Assembly (NCBI GenBank): GCA_034432375.1
Contig: DAOUCA010000107.1
Location: 1-64,000, forward strand
Reading direction: 5' to 3'
DNA length: 64,000 bases
Origin: JAHBVH01 sp034432375
Lineage (GTDB): Bacteria; Chloroflexota; Anaerolineae; Caldilineales; Caldilineaceae
In this document: positions 8,813 to 19,000 of the stretch, one piece after another
Layout: each line of letters starts with the position of its first letter
How positions within the stretch are numbered: the first letter of the stretch is position 1
The notes under the pieces: model-generated
Told to the model about the DNA's origin: nothing
The model's input: only the letters and a program-made list of their open reading frames with translations
Databases searched by the model: none
Position numbers and translations under genes: made by a program

Positions 8813-9025
8813 CTAGTTAGTACTAGCGTGAGCATCCGTTGGCGTTTCTTGATCGTGTCGGCGAAACGGTGATGCATGGAGCAGTTGATTCACCCATACC
8901 GGTAGGGAACGATCCGTCCTGGGGGCAACGCCGTGAATTTCCATGCCCTGGCGTGCCTTCTCCATTTCACGCTGCATATCATTGTAGCGCATACGGGACG
9001 CTTCAAACATTGCGTAATCGTACAT
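8813..9025 (-). CDS. Small conserved-looking hypothetical protein
   Basis: 70-aa soluble, charged protein. The N-terminal half is probably helical (MYDYAMFEASRMRYNDMQRE followed by MEKARQG). The rest is low in hydrophobicity, with WVNQLLH near residue 45. The start is well supported: TAGGAGG lies 5-6 nt before the ATG at 9025. I do not recognise a family and there are no cysteine or catalytic motifs. It converges on dnaN. The next gene upstream on the same strand is across a 9.03-9.24 kb repeat array, so it is probably monocistronic. Confidence 0.55.
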   Translation of the reverse strand: MYDYAMFEASRMRYNDMQREMEKARQGMEIHGVAPRTDRSLPVWVNQLLHASPFRRHDQETPTDAHASTN

Positions 9026-9128
9026 AACAACCTCCTAAATCTTTGGTCACACTGGCCGGCGTCATTGCCAACCAGCAGATCAGTATACAATAGGCGCGTT
9101 ACGGGCGAGTTACCAGTTTGCTGACAAA

Positions 9129-9240
9129 GGGTGCAGGTAGCAGGTGTGCAGGTAGCAGGTGTGCAGGTAGCAGGTGTGCAGGTATACTATTTATTGCCAC
9201 TTGCCACTTGCCACTTGCCACTTGCCACTTGCCACTTGCT
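9129..9240. repeat. Two adjoining tandem arrays (15-bp and 7-bp units)
   Basis: About 3.5 copies of the 15-mer GTGCAGGTAGCAGGT run from ~9129 to 9183. They are followed, after TATACTATTTATT, by six to seven copies of the 7-mer GCCACTT up to 9239. The second array abuts, and supplies part of, the stop codon of the minus-strand RspA/ManD-like gene. Confidence 0.9.
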
Positions 9241-10444
9241 AAGGCCGTGCCGGGGTGCCGTCGGGCCAACGCGTTTGGGTCCACTCTTCGACAAAGTCTT
9301 TGCACGGATATTTCGCCGCTAGTTCCTCGTCAATATCAATCCCGAGCCCTGGCTTATCATTGGCATACATATAGCCACCGCGCACTTCCGGCAGGCCAGG
9401 AAAGATATCATAGAAGATCGGATCAAAGCGACACCACTCTTGGATCCCAAAGTTGGGTGCCCACAGATCGAGGTGCAAGTTGGCGGCATGGCCGACCGGT
9501 GATGTGTCACCCGGCCCATGCCAAGCCGTACGCACGTTATACATGTTGGCAAAGAGTGCGACAGATCGGGCCGGTGTAATGCCACCCATTTGGCTGACGT
9601 GCATGCGGATAAAGTCGATCAGGCGATTTTCGACGGGGTATTGCCATTCAACTGGGTTGTTGTAAAGCTCACCCATGGCTAGCGGCGTAGCGCATTGTTG
9701 GCGGATGCGCTCAAACCATACGTTGTCTTCTGGGGCCAGCGCATCTTCCAGAAAGAAGAGTTTGTACTGCTCCACATCCTTGGCAAATTGTACAGCATCG
9801 ATGGGGGCGAGGCGCTCGTGAATGTCGTGGAGGATCTCCACCTCTTCGCCCACGGCATTGCGCACATGATCGAGGGCGGCTAAGGCCGCACGCATATAAT
9901 GTTTGGGATCATAGTAGGCCCCAGATGGTGCGCCTTCTGGTTTGCGCTCCTGCGCCCCGCGGCCACCATAGCCACCGGCTTGCACACGAATGTGATGGTA
10001 GCCCATCTCCATGTACTTGCGTACACTCTCTTCGATCTCTTTCGGCTCGCGACCATCCGCGTGGGCATAGCAAGCGGCACCCTCGCGACACTTGCCGCCA
10101 AGCAACTCATAGACCGGCATATTGGCCAACTTGCCCTTGATATCCCAGAGTGCTTGGTCAATACCCGAGATGGCATTGTTGAGCACCGGGCCGTTGCGCC
10201 AGTAGCTATGCACGGTTGCCATGCGGTAGAACTCTTCAATGCGGCTGACATCGCGGCCAATCGCGAAGGGGATCAGATGTTTTTCCAGTGCCGCCACGAC
10301 CGCAGCATAGCGTTGGGTAAAGGTGGCACAGCCTAACCCGTACAGTCCAGGCTCTGAGGTAATTACCTTGACGATGACCAGCCGCTGCGAGCTTGGCTGG
10401 GTAGTAATCACCTTGATATCTTGAATGGTAATCGGTTTGGTCAT
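9239..10444 (-). CDS. Enolase-superfamily dehydratase, RspA/D-mannonate dehydratase type
   Basis: 401-aa cytoplasmic Mg-dependent acid-sugar dehydratase (mandelate racemase/MLE fold). Metal and acid/base residues fall in ManD-like positions: HDIHERL gives Asp207 and His209, FLEDALAPE gives Glu233, and GELYNNP gives Glu259. Further on are HGPGDTSPVG and the long 150-180 loop (GGYGGRGAQERKPEGAPSG) typical of the RspA/ManD group. D-mannonate or D-gluconate dehydration is the likely reaction, but the group also contains near-inactive members. I start at the ATG at 10444, which has GAGGAG 5-6 nt upstream, rather than 36 codons earlier. The next gene upstream on the same strand is Nudix. Confidence 0.88.
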   Translation of the reverse strand: MTKPITIQDIKVITTQPSSQRLVIVKVITSEPGLYGLGCATFTQRYAAVVAALEKHLIPFAIGRDVSRIEEFYRMATVHSYWRNGPVLNNAISGIDQALWDIKGKLANMPVYELLGGKCREGAACYAHADGREPKEIEESVRKYMEMGYHHIRVQAGGYGGRGAQERKPEGAPSGAYYDPKHYMRAALAALDHVRNAVGEEVEILHDIHERLAPIDAVQFAKDVEQYKLFFLEDALAPEDNVWFERIRQQCATPLAMGELYNNPVEWQYPVENRLIDFIRMHVSQMGGITPARSVALFANMYNVRTAWHGPGDTSPVGHAANLHLDLWAPNFGIQEWCRFDPIFYDIFPGLPEVRGGYMYANDKPGLGIDIDEELAAKYPCKDFVEEWTQTRWPDGTPARP

Positions 10445-10583
10445 CCCTAGCTCCTCAATTCTTTGGGTGATTGTCTCTATCTTAGCTATTACACCGGTTG
10501 CGGTTTTGGTAGACGAAACGCTGCCCACACAACCAGCGCCCTGCAGCAGCAACGCCCTATCTCCCTATCTACTTATCTCCCCT

Positions 10584-11345
10584 CTACCCTTCCAGCGTCG
10601 GCATATAGAATTCGTGGGTAACGGGCGTGCCGTGGCCATCGATCCAAGTCGTACCAATCCCACGGCTTCCAATCGCGGCTTGGACAATCGCTTTGTTAAA
10701 AGCACTCACCGATTCCATTGCCAAATACTCTTCGACCGGCATCCACAAGCATTCGGCAATTTCCCCTTCATGGCGGGTAATTGCCGAGGAGAGCGGCTTG
10801 AGGCGACAGATGAAGTAAATATCGGATTTACCGAAGCGCGCGCCGTGCCAATGCCGAAAACAGATGAGCGATTCAAACTCGGCGCGGATGCCAGTCTCTT
10901 CCCAGATTTCACGAACAACCGCGTCGGCGATATGCTCGTTGGGATCGACAAGGCCGCCAGGTAATTTGTAGAAGCGGGGATTGCTGGAACGGTGATACTG
11001 TTCTGAAACCACGAGTAGTTCCTGCTGCTCATTGATCACGACACCGCCAACCCCGATATAGTGGGAGGCATAGGCGGGCACAAATGCATCAGGTTGTAGC
11101 CGGTAAACCAGGGTCGACTGTTCGGCGGTGCTGTGATGAAAGAGAAAACCACGCTTCACGGCCAGCGGAATAAAATCGACCAACGCAATGGGGAGTTCAA
11201 GCCAAACCAACTTGAGGTCGTCTTGCTGCCAGTGCGTTAGGGACGCTGCTAACTGTGCTTCAAACGCATCAATTGTGGATGGTAGTGCCTCCGGTTCAAT
11301 GGTGACGCCACCATAGCGGTTGACACTATGTGCTAGAATTTGCAT
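10584..11345 (-). CDS. Nudix hydrolase, NUDT6-like
   Basis: 253-aa protein. Residues ~1-95 resemble the N-terminal GNAT-like domain found before the Nudix fold in the NUDT6 group (LVWLELPIALVDFIPLAVKRGF). The Nudix domain follows, with the box GGLVDPNEHIADAVVREI then WEETGI, matching GX5EX7REUXEEXGU including all metal-binding Glu. It should hydrolyse a nucleoside diphosphate linked to another moiety; the substrate is unknown. Start is the ATG at 11345 with a purine-rich GAAAGCAG upstream. Separated by 139 nt from the dehydratase downstream. Confidence 0.88.
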   Translation of the reverse strand: MQILAHSVNRYGGVTIEPEALPSTIDAFEAQLAASLTHWQQDDLKLVWLELPIALVDFIPLAVKRGFLFHHSTAEQSTLVYRLQPDAFVPAYASHYIGVGGVVINEQQELLVVSEQYHRSSNPRFYKLPGGLVDPNEHIADAVVREIWEETGIRAEFESLICFRHWHGARFGKSDIYFICRLKPLSSAITRHEGEIAECLWMPVEEYLAMESVSAFNKAIVQAAIGSRGIGTTWIDGHGTPVTHEFYMPTLEG

Positions 11346-11484
11346 AATCTGCTTTCTACAGAAGGATGGATGAAAAATTGCTCTGTGTCTACCAGACCCA
11401 AGCCTTTCCCGTCACCGAGGAGAAAAAACTTGCTTCCTTGGCTAGCACGCCTAGAAGGCTGCGGAGCTGGGAGAGGGTAGAGGA

Positions 11485-11526
11485 AAGAAATAAAATAGCC
11501 ACAGTCCATTGTACGGGACTGTGGCT
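11485..11526 (-). terminator. Rho-independent terminator of the PH-like membrane protein gene
   Basis: An 11-bp perfect stem (AGCCACAGTCC at 11497-11507 with 11516-11526) is followed on the minus strand by ATTTTATTTCTTT. It lies ~85 nt beyond the stop at 11609. Confidence 0.8.
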
Positions 11527-11608
11527 AGAAATGCAAACAGATTTTTTGAGTCAGCGAACCTAGGCGGGCAAACCCCATACCGATTGGCATGGCCGACCCT
11601 TGCTCAAG

Positions 11609-12157
11609 TTAAGATGTCCAGCCGTAAGACGATTTCGTCTGTGGCAGTTCGGTCAGGCTTTTGAGATCGTTGCCGGCGGCTGGGGACAGACCAGCTCGTT
11701 CAATCACGAATCGTGCTAGTTCGGGATCGTAGACACGATCTTCGCGCTCAATCACAATCTCGCCCGGCTCTTGATAGTGAATTTGAATAATCGCATCCTG
11801 ATATTCGGCATCAGCGCGCTTAACGACAACATCCATGCGCTGGATATTCTTCCACTTCCAAACTTTGGTCGCCTGCAGAAAGCGCACCGGATTGCGAATG
11901 ATCAGTGCCTCATCGGTCACCTCATACGCCTGGTTAATTTCAATTAAATTGCCAAACAACAAGAGCCCACCCCAGATCACAAATGTCCAAGCAATTGCTC
12001 CCGCAAAATAGGTATGGGTCAAATTCATCGAAAACGCAATTACCGCCGCCGCAAACATGGCAACGGCAACCGCCATATTTTTGGGCTTGCCCTGAAAGAG
12101 GGTGGCATTGGACTGGATTTCTGTTGGGCTGGTCTGTGCGACAGCAACTTCTGCCAT
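11609..12157 (-). CDS. Membrane protein with a PH-like (bPH/YdbT-type) domain
   Basis: 182-aa protein with a polar ~27-aa N-terminus. Two membrane spans follow (about 29-45 and 51-72: MAVAVAMFAAAVIAFSM and AGAIAWTFVIWGGLLLFG). A beta-rich cytoplasmic domain comes next, with the typical DEALIIRNP then WKWKNIQRMDVVV pattern of short bacterial PH-like proteins. No catalytic residues are visible. Start is ATG 12157 with AAGGAG 8 nt upstream. It is followed by a clear terminator and preceded by the ATPase/winged-helix regulator on the same strand (105-nt gap). It could be that regulator's target or sensor; that link is inference only. Confidence 0.75.
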   Translation of the reverse strand: MAEVAVAQTSPTEIQSNATLFQGKPKNMAVAVAMFAAAVIAFSMNLTHTYFAGAIAWTFVIWGGLLLFGNLIEINQAYEVTDEALIIRNPVRFLQATKVWKWKNIQRMDVVVKRADAEYQDAIIQIHYQEPGEIVIEREDRVYDPELARFVIERAGLSPAAGNDLKSLTELPQTKSSYGWTS

Positions 12158-12262
12158 AACGAATCTCCTTCAATAAGATCAAGAATTTGCCTATTAGTAT
12201 AATAGCTAACCGGTGCTTGCCCAAATTCCAGTTGTGCAAATCTGCACAAAGCACACATTCAT

Positions 12263-13639
12263 TTATTCCGTCACCAATCGATAGCCGCGGCCACGAACCG
12301 TTGTCAGAAAGTGGGGGGAGCTGGGATCGCGTTCGATCTTCTGGCGTAGGCGGCTGACCAGCTTTTCGATGCGGGCATCATCGACTTCGTCAATATATTC
12401 ATCCCCCCAAACATGGCTGACAATCTGAAATTTGTCGATGATTTTGTTGGCATTTTGAAAGAGCAGCAACATTAACCGATATTCCAGATTCGTCAACGTC
12501 TCTACCAATGTGCCATCGACCAATACCTCGCCACTGTCGACATCGACCCACAGTGCTGATGCTGCTGCTTGTGGCTGGATTGCCTGGCGTTGTACAAATT
12601 CTGCCATGAGTCGGCAGAAGAATTGAGGCTTGCCTTCGCCTTTGCGCAAGAGGTGCTGCCGCATCAACAGCGCAATAACACTCTGATCAGGCTGATGGTC
12701 GGCAATAAAAAGCCCCGAGAGCTCCTGCTGCTCGATTTCTGATAAGCGCTGCCAAATCTTGTCACACTCCAGTTGAATTGTTTCGTCTGCGCGTAGTTGT
12801 CGTGTTACGCTGCGATGCAGTTGCCAACGTTCAACCGGGTCATTCGTGTCATTTGAGAGATGCTCAATCGCCACCGCCAACAGGCGACAGATCGCTTCGA
12901 GTAAGCGCGGGTGACCACCACCCCACTCATAGAGGAAATCGATATCCGCACCGATCAATTCGACCTCATGCACGGTGATATAGCGGCGTACAAAGCGATC
13001 AACATCGGAGCGCGTGAGCGGGGCTAAATACCAGGTGTGGTGGCTAAAGAGCTCACAGAATTCACCACAATGATCCTCGGGCCGTTGGGCATTGAGTGGC
13101 TTGCCCACGGCTGTGACAAAGGTCAACGTCTCTCTGTATCGATCCTTCAGGGCACGCAGGTTCAGATAGACACGCGAATCGATCTGAGCAAAGGGCTCAT
13201 CAAACTCATCGAAGAGCAAAACCAGCTTGCGTCGCGTTGACTGTAAGACGCTGGTTAAGCCACGGTTAAAGCTGAGCGGTACTTGAAATTCGCTCGTCGG
13301 CGTCACCAACATCTCATACGCGCCCACCAATTCTGGCGACGCAGCCAACGGCGGGCTGCTCTCCTGCAGGCAGCGTAAGATGAGTTCATAGAAACCTTGG
13401 TCGCTCATCTCTAACATGCGGTTGCAGTCAATATAGATGGGCAGAAACTCGTGGCCCGCTTCGCCTAATTCCTGTATCCAGATATCGGCCTGGGCCAGCA
13501 AGCGCAAGAGCGCGGATTTGCCGATATTGCTCAAGCCAATGACTTCTACACAATGTAAACTATAGAGTTCCTGAATAATGTGGTGAATATCGGGCCGGCG
13601 CATATAACCGCCATCGACCAGACGTAGAGAATCGGGCAT
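12263..13639 (-). CDS. ATPase with C-terminal OmpR/PhoB-type winged helix (one-component regulator)
   Basis: 458-aa regulator. The P-loop GLSNIGKS is at residues 35-42 and Walker B LVLLFDEFDE near 168-177, followed by AAA/STAND-like helical regions (HPRLLEAICRLL). Residues ~365-458 form an OmpR-type DNA-binding domain: VDGTLVETLTNLEYRLMLLL, then VSHVWGDEY, then the recognition region VEKLVSRLRQKIE-like and TVRGRGYRL. It resembles an ORC/STAND-type switch fused to a transcription factor. Nothing shows its target. The promoter-proximal spacer has two direct GTGTAAAC-type motifs that might be an autoregulatory site. Start is ATG 13639; no strong ribosome site is visible. Confidence 0.85.
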   Translation of the reverse strand: MPDSLRLVDGGYMRRPDIHHIIQELYSLHCVEVIGLSNIGKSALLRLLAQADIWIQELGEAGHEFLPIYIDCNRMLEMSDQGFYELILRCLQESSPPLAASPELVGAYEMLVTPTSEFQVPLSFNRGLTSVLQSTRRKLVLLFDEFDEPFAQIDSRVYLNLRALKDRYRETLTFVTAVGKPLNAQRPEDHCGEFCELFSHHTWYLAPLTRSDVDRFVRRYITVHEVELIGADIDFLYEWGGGHPRLLEAICRLLAVAIEHLSNDTNDPVERWQLHRSVTRQLRADETIQLECDKIWQRLSEIEQQELSGLFIADHQPDQSVIALLMRQHLLRKGEGKPQFFCRLMAEFVQRQAIQPQAAASALWVDVDSGEVLVDGTLVETLTNLEYRLMLLLFQNANKIIDKFQIVSHVWGDEYIDEVDDARIEKLVSRLRQKIERDPSSPHFLTTVRGRGYRLVTE

Positions 13640-13720
13640 AATTTCGTCACAGATGGTTGACGGGTCGCCAACGTTGATGATAGACTGATACCCTATCCAT
13701 GAGTTGCGTGTGCTTGCAAT

Positions 13721-13743
13721 GTGTAAACACCAAAGTGTTAAAC
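13721..13743. promoter_or_regulatory. Possible direct-repeat operator upstream of the winged-helix regulator
   Basis: GTGTAAAC (13721-13728) and GTGTTAAAC (13735-13743) are direct repeats with start points 14 nt apart, ~80 nt before the regulator's start. OmpR/PhoB-type domains bind tandem direct repeats, so autoregulation is possible. The match is short and could be chance. The rest of 13640-13958 contains no gene that I can support. Confidence 0.25.
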
Positions 13744-13958
13744 ATTAATCTGTAAGCACCGGTGTACAGACCCGATTGGATAGCGCTGAAGACGATTCAT
13801 GATCGTTGATGGTAACTAGAAACGCCTTGTGGCAGTTGCGGATAAGGTACTCACATCGACCCGAATCTATGAGTCACTTTCCGCAGATGAGCAATAGACA
13901 AATGATACACAGAAGTGGCGAAAACGGTAAATGAGGCATTGAACGAATGCAACGCCTG

Positions 13959-14040
13959 ATAGACAACCCATTTAAAAGTGGCACTTAACGGAGTAGTTTT
14001 ACACGAGAGCCATTGTGCCACTTTTAAGGGGTTTATCTAT
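13959..14040 (+). repeat. 82-bp MITE-like element, copy 2 (family A)
   Basis: Inverted-repeat ends (ATAGACAACCCATTTAAAAG with CTTTTAAGGGGTTTATCTAT) surround the conserved core GTTTTACACGAGAG. This copy has diverged in the inner arm (AAGTGGCAC with GTGCCACTT), and both arms have changed together so that pairing is kept. It ends ~60 nt before the zinc-ribbon gene. Confidence 0.85.
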
Positions 14041-14099
14041 ACTACAAAATCTTTGGCCAATGGTTCGTGGTTATCTACTCCTATGATGAGGGTTACCTT

Positions 14100-14501
14100 A
14101 TGGCAAATGTACAGCGAATTTGTGAACAGTGTGGTGAGGGGGGGCCGTTGGATGTGCGCTATTGTCCTCACTGTGGTTATGACACGCAGGCGACCTTGCC
14201 TACACCTACACGGAACCTGCCAATGGTAATTGGCAAAGCCGCGTTACCGATTCTGGCCGGTGCGGCCAGCGTTGCGCTACGCATTGGCTGGAAATTGCTA
14301 CAACAGCGGCTGGCGGCTGTTCCAACTCCAACAACAGAGTCGCTTGCCAACAGGGCACCGGCCCAACCGGCCCCTCATCCCTCCACCGCGGCAGCGCGCC
14401 CACGCCGTACCGTACGCATTCGCTCCACCTGGGCCGTTGGCGATGCCAACGGCGTCTGGCAGCAAGGTAGCTCTGATCATACGATCGAGTTTGAGGATTG
14501 A
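14100..14501 (+). CDS. Small zinc-ribbon membrane-anchored protein
   Basis: 133-aa protein. It starts with a zinc ribbon, CEQCG...YCPHCG (two CxxC pairs at about residues 8-26). A hydrophobic stretch around 41-64 (MVIGKAALPILAGAASVALRIGW, read in two halves) probably spans or lies in the membrane. The tail is Pro/Ala-rich, then basic (PRRTVRIRSTWAVGD). No enzymatic motif is seen; such proteins are usually unannotated. I chose the ATG at 14100 (GAGGG about 10 nt upstream) over the GTG at 14067. It lies between a family-A element and the convergent HtrA gene. Confidence 0.65.
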   Translation: MANVQRICEQCGEGGPLDVRYCPHCGYDTQATLPTPTRNLPMVIGKAALPILAGAASVALRIGWKLLQQRLAAVPTPTTESLANRAPAQPAPHPSTAAARPRRTVRIRSTWAVGDANGVWQQGSSDHTIEFED

Positions 14502-14593
14502 GATGGGGAGTGGGTAAATGAGTAAATCGGGAAAGCCGTAAATCGGTCGTATTCCGTGTCTACCGATGTACCGCTCTATCGCTCTACCTCCCC

Positions 14594-15883
14594 CTAATTC
14601 ACCCGCTCAGGTCGCGGTGCCAATGTCAGATCCAGGGCAATTTGCTTGTCGTCTCGTATGACCTGAAGCGTGACCGTGTCGCCAGGGCTGGTGTAATATT
14701 CCAGATAGGTGAGTACATCATCAAAGGTGGCGACCGGTTGATCACCGATGGCAGTAATAATATCGCCTCCCACGTTCTCCGGGCAAATCGAAATATACTT
14801 TGTCCCAGAAGAGCCCTTGCCCCCTTGTAGACCGGCCCGTGCTGCAGGTGTGCCACGGAGTACCTGGCTCACGTATGCCCCGCGCATGCTCTTATCCAAC
14901 TGTAGATCGTCGGCACAAATAGGGCTAAGTGTTGACCCGCGCACCCCAAGATAGCTGTGTTCATAGACCCCTTCGGCGATCAGCGCCGGGACAACGCGAT
15001 CGACAATGGCAATCGGGATCGCAAAGCCCACGCCACTGTTAGCGCGTACATCCGAGCGGATCTGCGCATTGACCCCAAGCACTTCTCCCTGTTCATTGAG
15101 CAGCGGTCCGCCTGAATTGCCGGGGTTGATGGCAGCGTCGGTCTGGATTGATCCAGGAATGTTAAAGCTGTTTTGGGCAGAGATGGATCGACCAAGCGCG
15201 CTGACAATGCCACTGGTCAGTGTGCCGGCCAACCCAAAGGGATTGCCAATCGCCGCTACGCGCATCCCTACCCGCACCGTCTCCATGCGTCCGCGCCGCA
15301 CGGGCACCAGCGTGTAGCCTTCTGCATCGATCTTCAGGACGGCAAGGTCACTGCTAACATCACTGCCGACCACCTCTGCCACCGCAACCGTGCCATCGAC
15401 AAAAGTGATTTGCAACTGACTGACACCATCGACCACATGATGATTCGTGACGATGTGGCCATCGGTATCCCAGACAAAGCCAGAGCCACTACCGAGGGGG
15501 AGCAGATCTTCCTCATTAAATTGATGGGGCATCACTTCATTGAGGGCGCTACCTGTGCTCAAGCCGGTAACATTCACCACCGAGGGATTGACCTGGCTGT
15601 AGAGATTCATTAACACGGCGCTTTCGTAGTCGACACCACCGGCCGGGGTCGCCACAACGATAAGCGCGGCCGGTGTAGCTGCCATCTGTGCTTGCTGTAC
15701 AGTGGTGCCCCGTTCACTGGTCAACGTCGCGTTGCGACCTGTTCCGCTGATTATCTGACTCTGCAACGGAAAAAAGAGCGCAATGATCAAGGCACAGCCG
15801 AGCAAGAGTACGACTGTAGCACCAGCGCCAATCCAAAAAAAATGCCATCCACTGCGGTGTTGATGCTCTTGCATAGTCGCCAT
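14594..15883 (-). CDS. HtrA/DegP-type membrane-anchored serine protease with PDZ domain
   Basis: 429-aa envelope protease. One N-terminal membrane anchor (about 13-40) is followed by a ~50-aa linker. The trypsin-like domain carries the full triad: His149 (TNHHVV), Asp179 (SSDLAVLKI) and Ser257 (GNSGGPL). A single PDZ domain occupies ~300-425, with the ligand loop near YLGVRG and GDIITAIGDQPV. One PDZ matches the DegS/HtrA-like membrane type; quality control of misfolded extracytoplasmic proteins is the family role. Start ATG 15883 is close behind AGAGG (2-nt gap), so Met4 at 15874 is the better-spaced alternative. It is convergent with the zinc-ribbon gene across a low-complexity spacer. Confidence 0.92.
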   Translation of the reverse strand: MATMQEHQHRSGWHFFWIGAGATVVLLLGCALIIALFFPLQSQIISGTGRNATLTSERGTTVQQAQMAATPAALIVVATPAGGVDYESAVLMNLYSQVNPSVVNVTGLSTGSALNEVMPHQFNEEDLLPLGSGSGFVWDTDGHIVTNHHVVDGVSQLQITFVDGTVAVAEVVGSDVSSDLAVLKIDAEGYTLVPVRRGRMETVRVGMRVAAIGNPFGLAGTLTSGIVSALGRSISAQNSFNIPGSIQTDAAINPGNSGGPLLNEQGEVLGVNAQIRSDVRANSGVGFAIPIAIVDRVVPALIAEGVYEHSYLGVRGSTLSPICADDLQLDKSMRGAYVSQVLRGTPAARAGLQGGKGSSGTKYISICPENVGGDIITAIGDQPVATFDDVLTYLEYYTSPGDTVTLQVIRDDKQIALDLTLAPRPERVN

Positions 15884-16061
15884 TACCTCTTGCTATCTCG
15901 TTATAAGAACAGAAGCTAATCCCAGTCTAGTCATTGTACCTCGACCATACTCAGGTAACAGTGGGCAATCTTGCTGTTATTGCGCGTAAAGACAGAACGA
16001 AATACATCGGAATTTAGCCTCACTGGCAGCTAGATTTTAGGCGCAAATCGGTATCTCAATC

Positions 16062-19000
16062 TTAGCAAGAAAAAGACGTACGCTTACGCATCGCCGCCAT
16101 CAACAGCGGCAACTTGAGCTGGATAAAAATTTCTTCTGCTTGCTGCCACAACGTTTCTGCCTTCTCTCTATTGCCCTGTGCCCCTTCATAATCTGCCCAA
16201 TAGACCAGGGTGATCGCCCGATCACGCGCCAGATTTTCCTCTGTAAAAAATGTCAGGCCACGGCGAAAGCAAGCGACAGCCTCATGGGCAGCTTCGCCAC
16301 CAATGTCGATTGGTAGCGGCCCACCACTGCTGGCCGCCACACGGCCCAAAACAGACCAGGCACGACCATGTTCCAGCACATTGTCAGCATGTGCCAACAT
16401 CAAGGCTTGTTGCGCAGCAACCAATGCCCGCTCGTGTGCGCCAAGCCCCAAGTTAGCTTCCGCCAGAAACCGATAGGCCTCTGATAGACCGTACCAATTG
16501 CTTGGCGTACGCGCAATCAACGTTTCCAAGCGCGTTGCAGCTTCCTGAAGGTTGCCCATTTCGATCTGTGCGCCACACCAGTTGCTAATAAAAATTTGCT
16601 CGCGGTTGTAATTTTCTGTTTCGTGCGCCAGCGTGATCGCCTCTTCATAGTAGGTAGCAGCCCGTGGGAAATCACCCTGCAACCGCGCGCTTTCTCCCAA
16701 ATTATTTAGAATGACAGCTTGGTTGCTACGGTGGCCCAATTCACGGTATAGGCGTAAGCTCTCCTGCAGTTGCTTGCCAGCGCGTGCATACTCACCGAGC
16801 AAATAATAGTTGACGACGCCCATTAAATTGAGACTGCGTGCCACCTCCTGTGGCAGACCCTTGACTTGGCCAAAGGCAAGACCTTCTTCCGCTGTACGCA
16901 GGGCGGCTTCCACATGGCCCATGCGGAAGTGGGCCCACCCGATGTGATATAGCGTTTCCGTCAAGGTCACGGGGTCGGCGAGATTGGCCCGTTTAAAGAG
17001 CTCTGCCGCGGCTTGGGCACTCCTGAGTGACTCTGCCACTTGTCCCATGCTCTCTTGGACACTGGCCAGCGCATTGAGTGCCTGTACCTGTGCAAGCTGG
17101 TTGCCTGCCTGTTGGGCGGCCTGTAGCGCCTGTTGCAGGTATGTTTCCGCTTCGCCATAACTGCCGATACCGGTTAAATGGCGCCCCAGCAGCAGCGCCA
17201 GCGCAACCGCCGGCTCATCCTGGCGAGCGAGAGCATTCTCGGTGATATGGCGCAGATGGGCTGCCGAAAAGGATAGCTGCGCCATGTGACCGCTGTAAGC
17301 ATGGACAGATAACAGTTGTACGACTTTCTTGCCAACTAGCGTTTGCGCGCTGCGCATTAGGTCTCCATTGCTCGTTTCATCGCGCATCGTCTTTTGGACA
17401 AACGCGGCCAACAACCGGTGTAGCGCAACAGTCTCGCGACCCTCTGGCTTGAGCAGACCCAACATCACTAACCGTTGTAGCGCATCTTCCGCCAACAACA
17501 GCGCCAGCATCTCTTCGGGTTCACTCTTTTCTGGTTCACTCTTTTCTGGCTTTCTCTCATCAGTCGCGTCGGTATGCTCAACGGTCTCCTCAACGGTCTC
17601 CTCAACGATGGCCGTGGTACTGCGCAGCAGCGCCTGGGGAATGGGTTCCCCCGGTGCAAAGCAGACGGCGTGGCACAACAGCCGCAGCGCCATGTGATCC
17701 ACCTCATCCGCGGGATCCAACCGCGCCAGATTCAAGGCAAAGGTGCGCGCCACATCCAATTCATGGGCCGTTGGCGAGTGACTGACCCCGCGCCCTTGCA
17801 AGGAAGGATGTTGCAGCAATCCTGCGTCTCGCAACTGTGCCAGGTATGTGAGTGGTTGCACCGACTGGTAACGGCGCAAGAAGCCACCCGCTAAATGGAG
17901 CGCCAGCGGCAGATATCCCAGTTCAGTGGCGATCGCTACGGCCTCGCCTTCACCCAAAGCAGGCGATAACTGTTGTAGGAGCGCCACGCTTGCCCCATTA
18001 CCCAAGAGGCCGAGCGCTTCTGTTTGCACGCTAAACTCATCTGGCCACTGGCCACGATGGCTTGTCACCAGCACACGGCTGCCGCCGGTCACCGGTAGCC
18101 ACTTCGCCAACAGGTCTACCTCTTCACAGTTGTCAAAGATCAGGAGGCGCGGCACCGTGGCCTGCCAGGCCTTTTGGACCCGACCTACCTGATCCGCCAA
18201 CGTCAGTTGATCCTGTTCTCGATAGAGCCCTAAGGCGCGCTCACCACCAATATGCGCCACGGCCTCCATCACGTTGTCGATTTCCCCAAAATTGAGCCAG
18301 AAGACGCCACCGGGAAAGTAGCGCCCGTAGCGATGGGCAAACTCCACGGCCAGTTGAGTCTTACCCAACCCGGCCATCCCACTAATGGCCACGACGCGGC
18401 AAAGAGTATCGGGCATCGCCTCCGGCCAGGGCAGAAGACGTTCCGCTAGCCGCAGCAGGGCACGCCGGCGCCCCGCAAAGTGGTGGTTGCGATGAAAGGG
18501 GAGAAAGCTGTTCGGCGGCAGCGGCCCCGGCTCAGCTAGTTCGTCCACACGCGGCCACGCGCTTGCCATTGTCGTAACCGTGAGCGCGCTATGGTCCCGC
18601 TTCTCCTGCAGTTGCGCCAGTTGGTTGGCCAAGGCAATGGTTGCGGCGTCCGGCTCCACCTCCAACTCTTGCCATAGCCGTCTGCGGCAGAGATCATACT
18701 GCTGCAGCGCTTGCGTCACCTGTCCCTGTCCCGCCAGATGGGTCATCAGCCAGCGTTGGGCTCGCTCATCTAAATCATCCAACCCCAGCCAGCGCTGAGC
18801 CACATCGATCCCCTGCGCCCACTGTTGTTGTGCGGCATAGGTTTCGCAGAGTCGATCATGTGCCGTGACCACCTGCCGGCGCAGCCGTTCACGCGCCACC
18901 ACCAGCCATTCATTGAACCGCGGTGCATCGTCTACGTACAGACCATCCAGGAGATCGCCACGATAGAGCCGCAGCCCCGCATCCAACGCCATTACATCTT

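Noticed and set aside
9118..9579. 153-aa ORF through the tandem array
   Set aside because: Its first third is translated 15-bp and 7-bp repeats and the remainder is antisense to the RspA/ManD-like gene.
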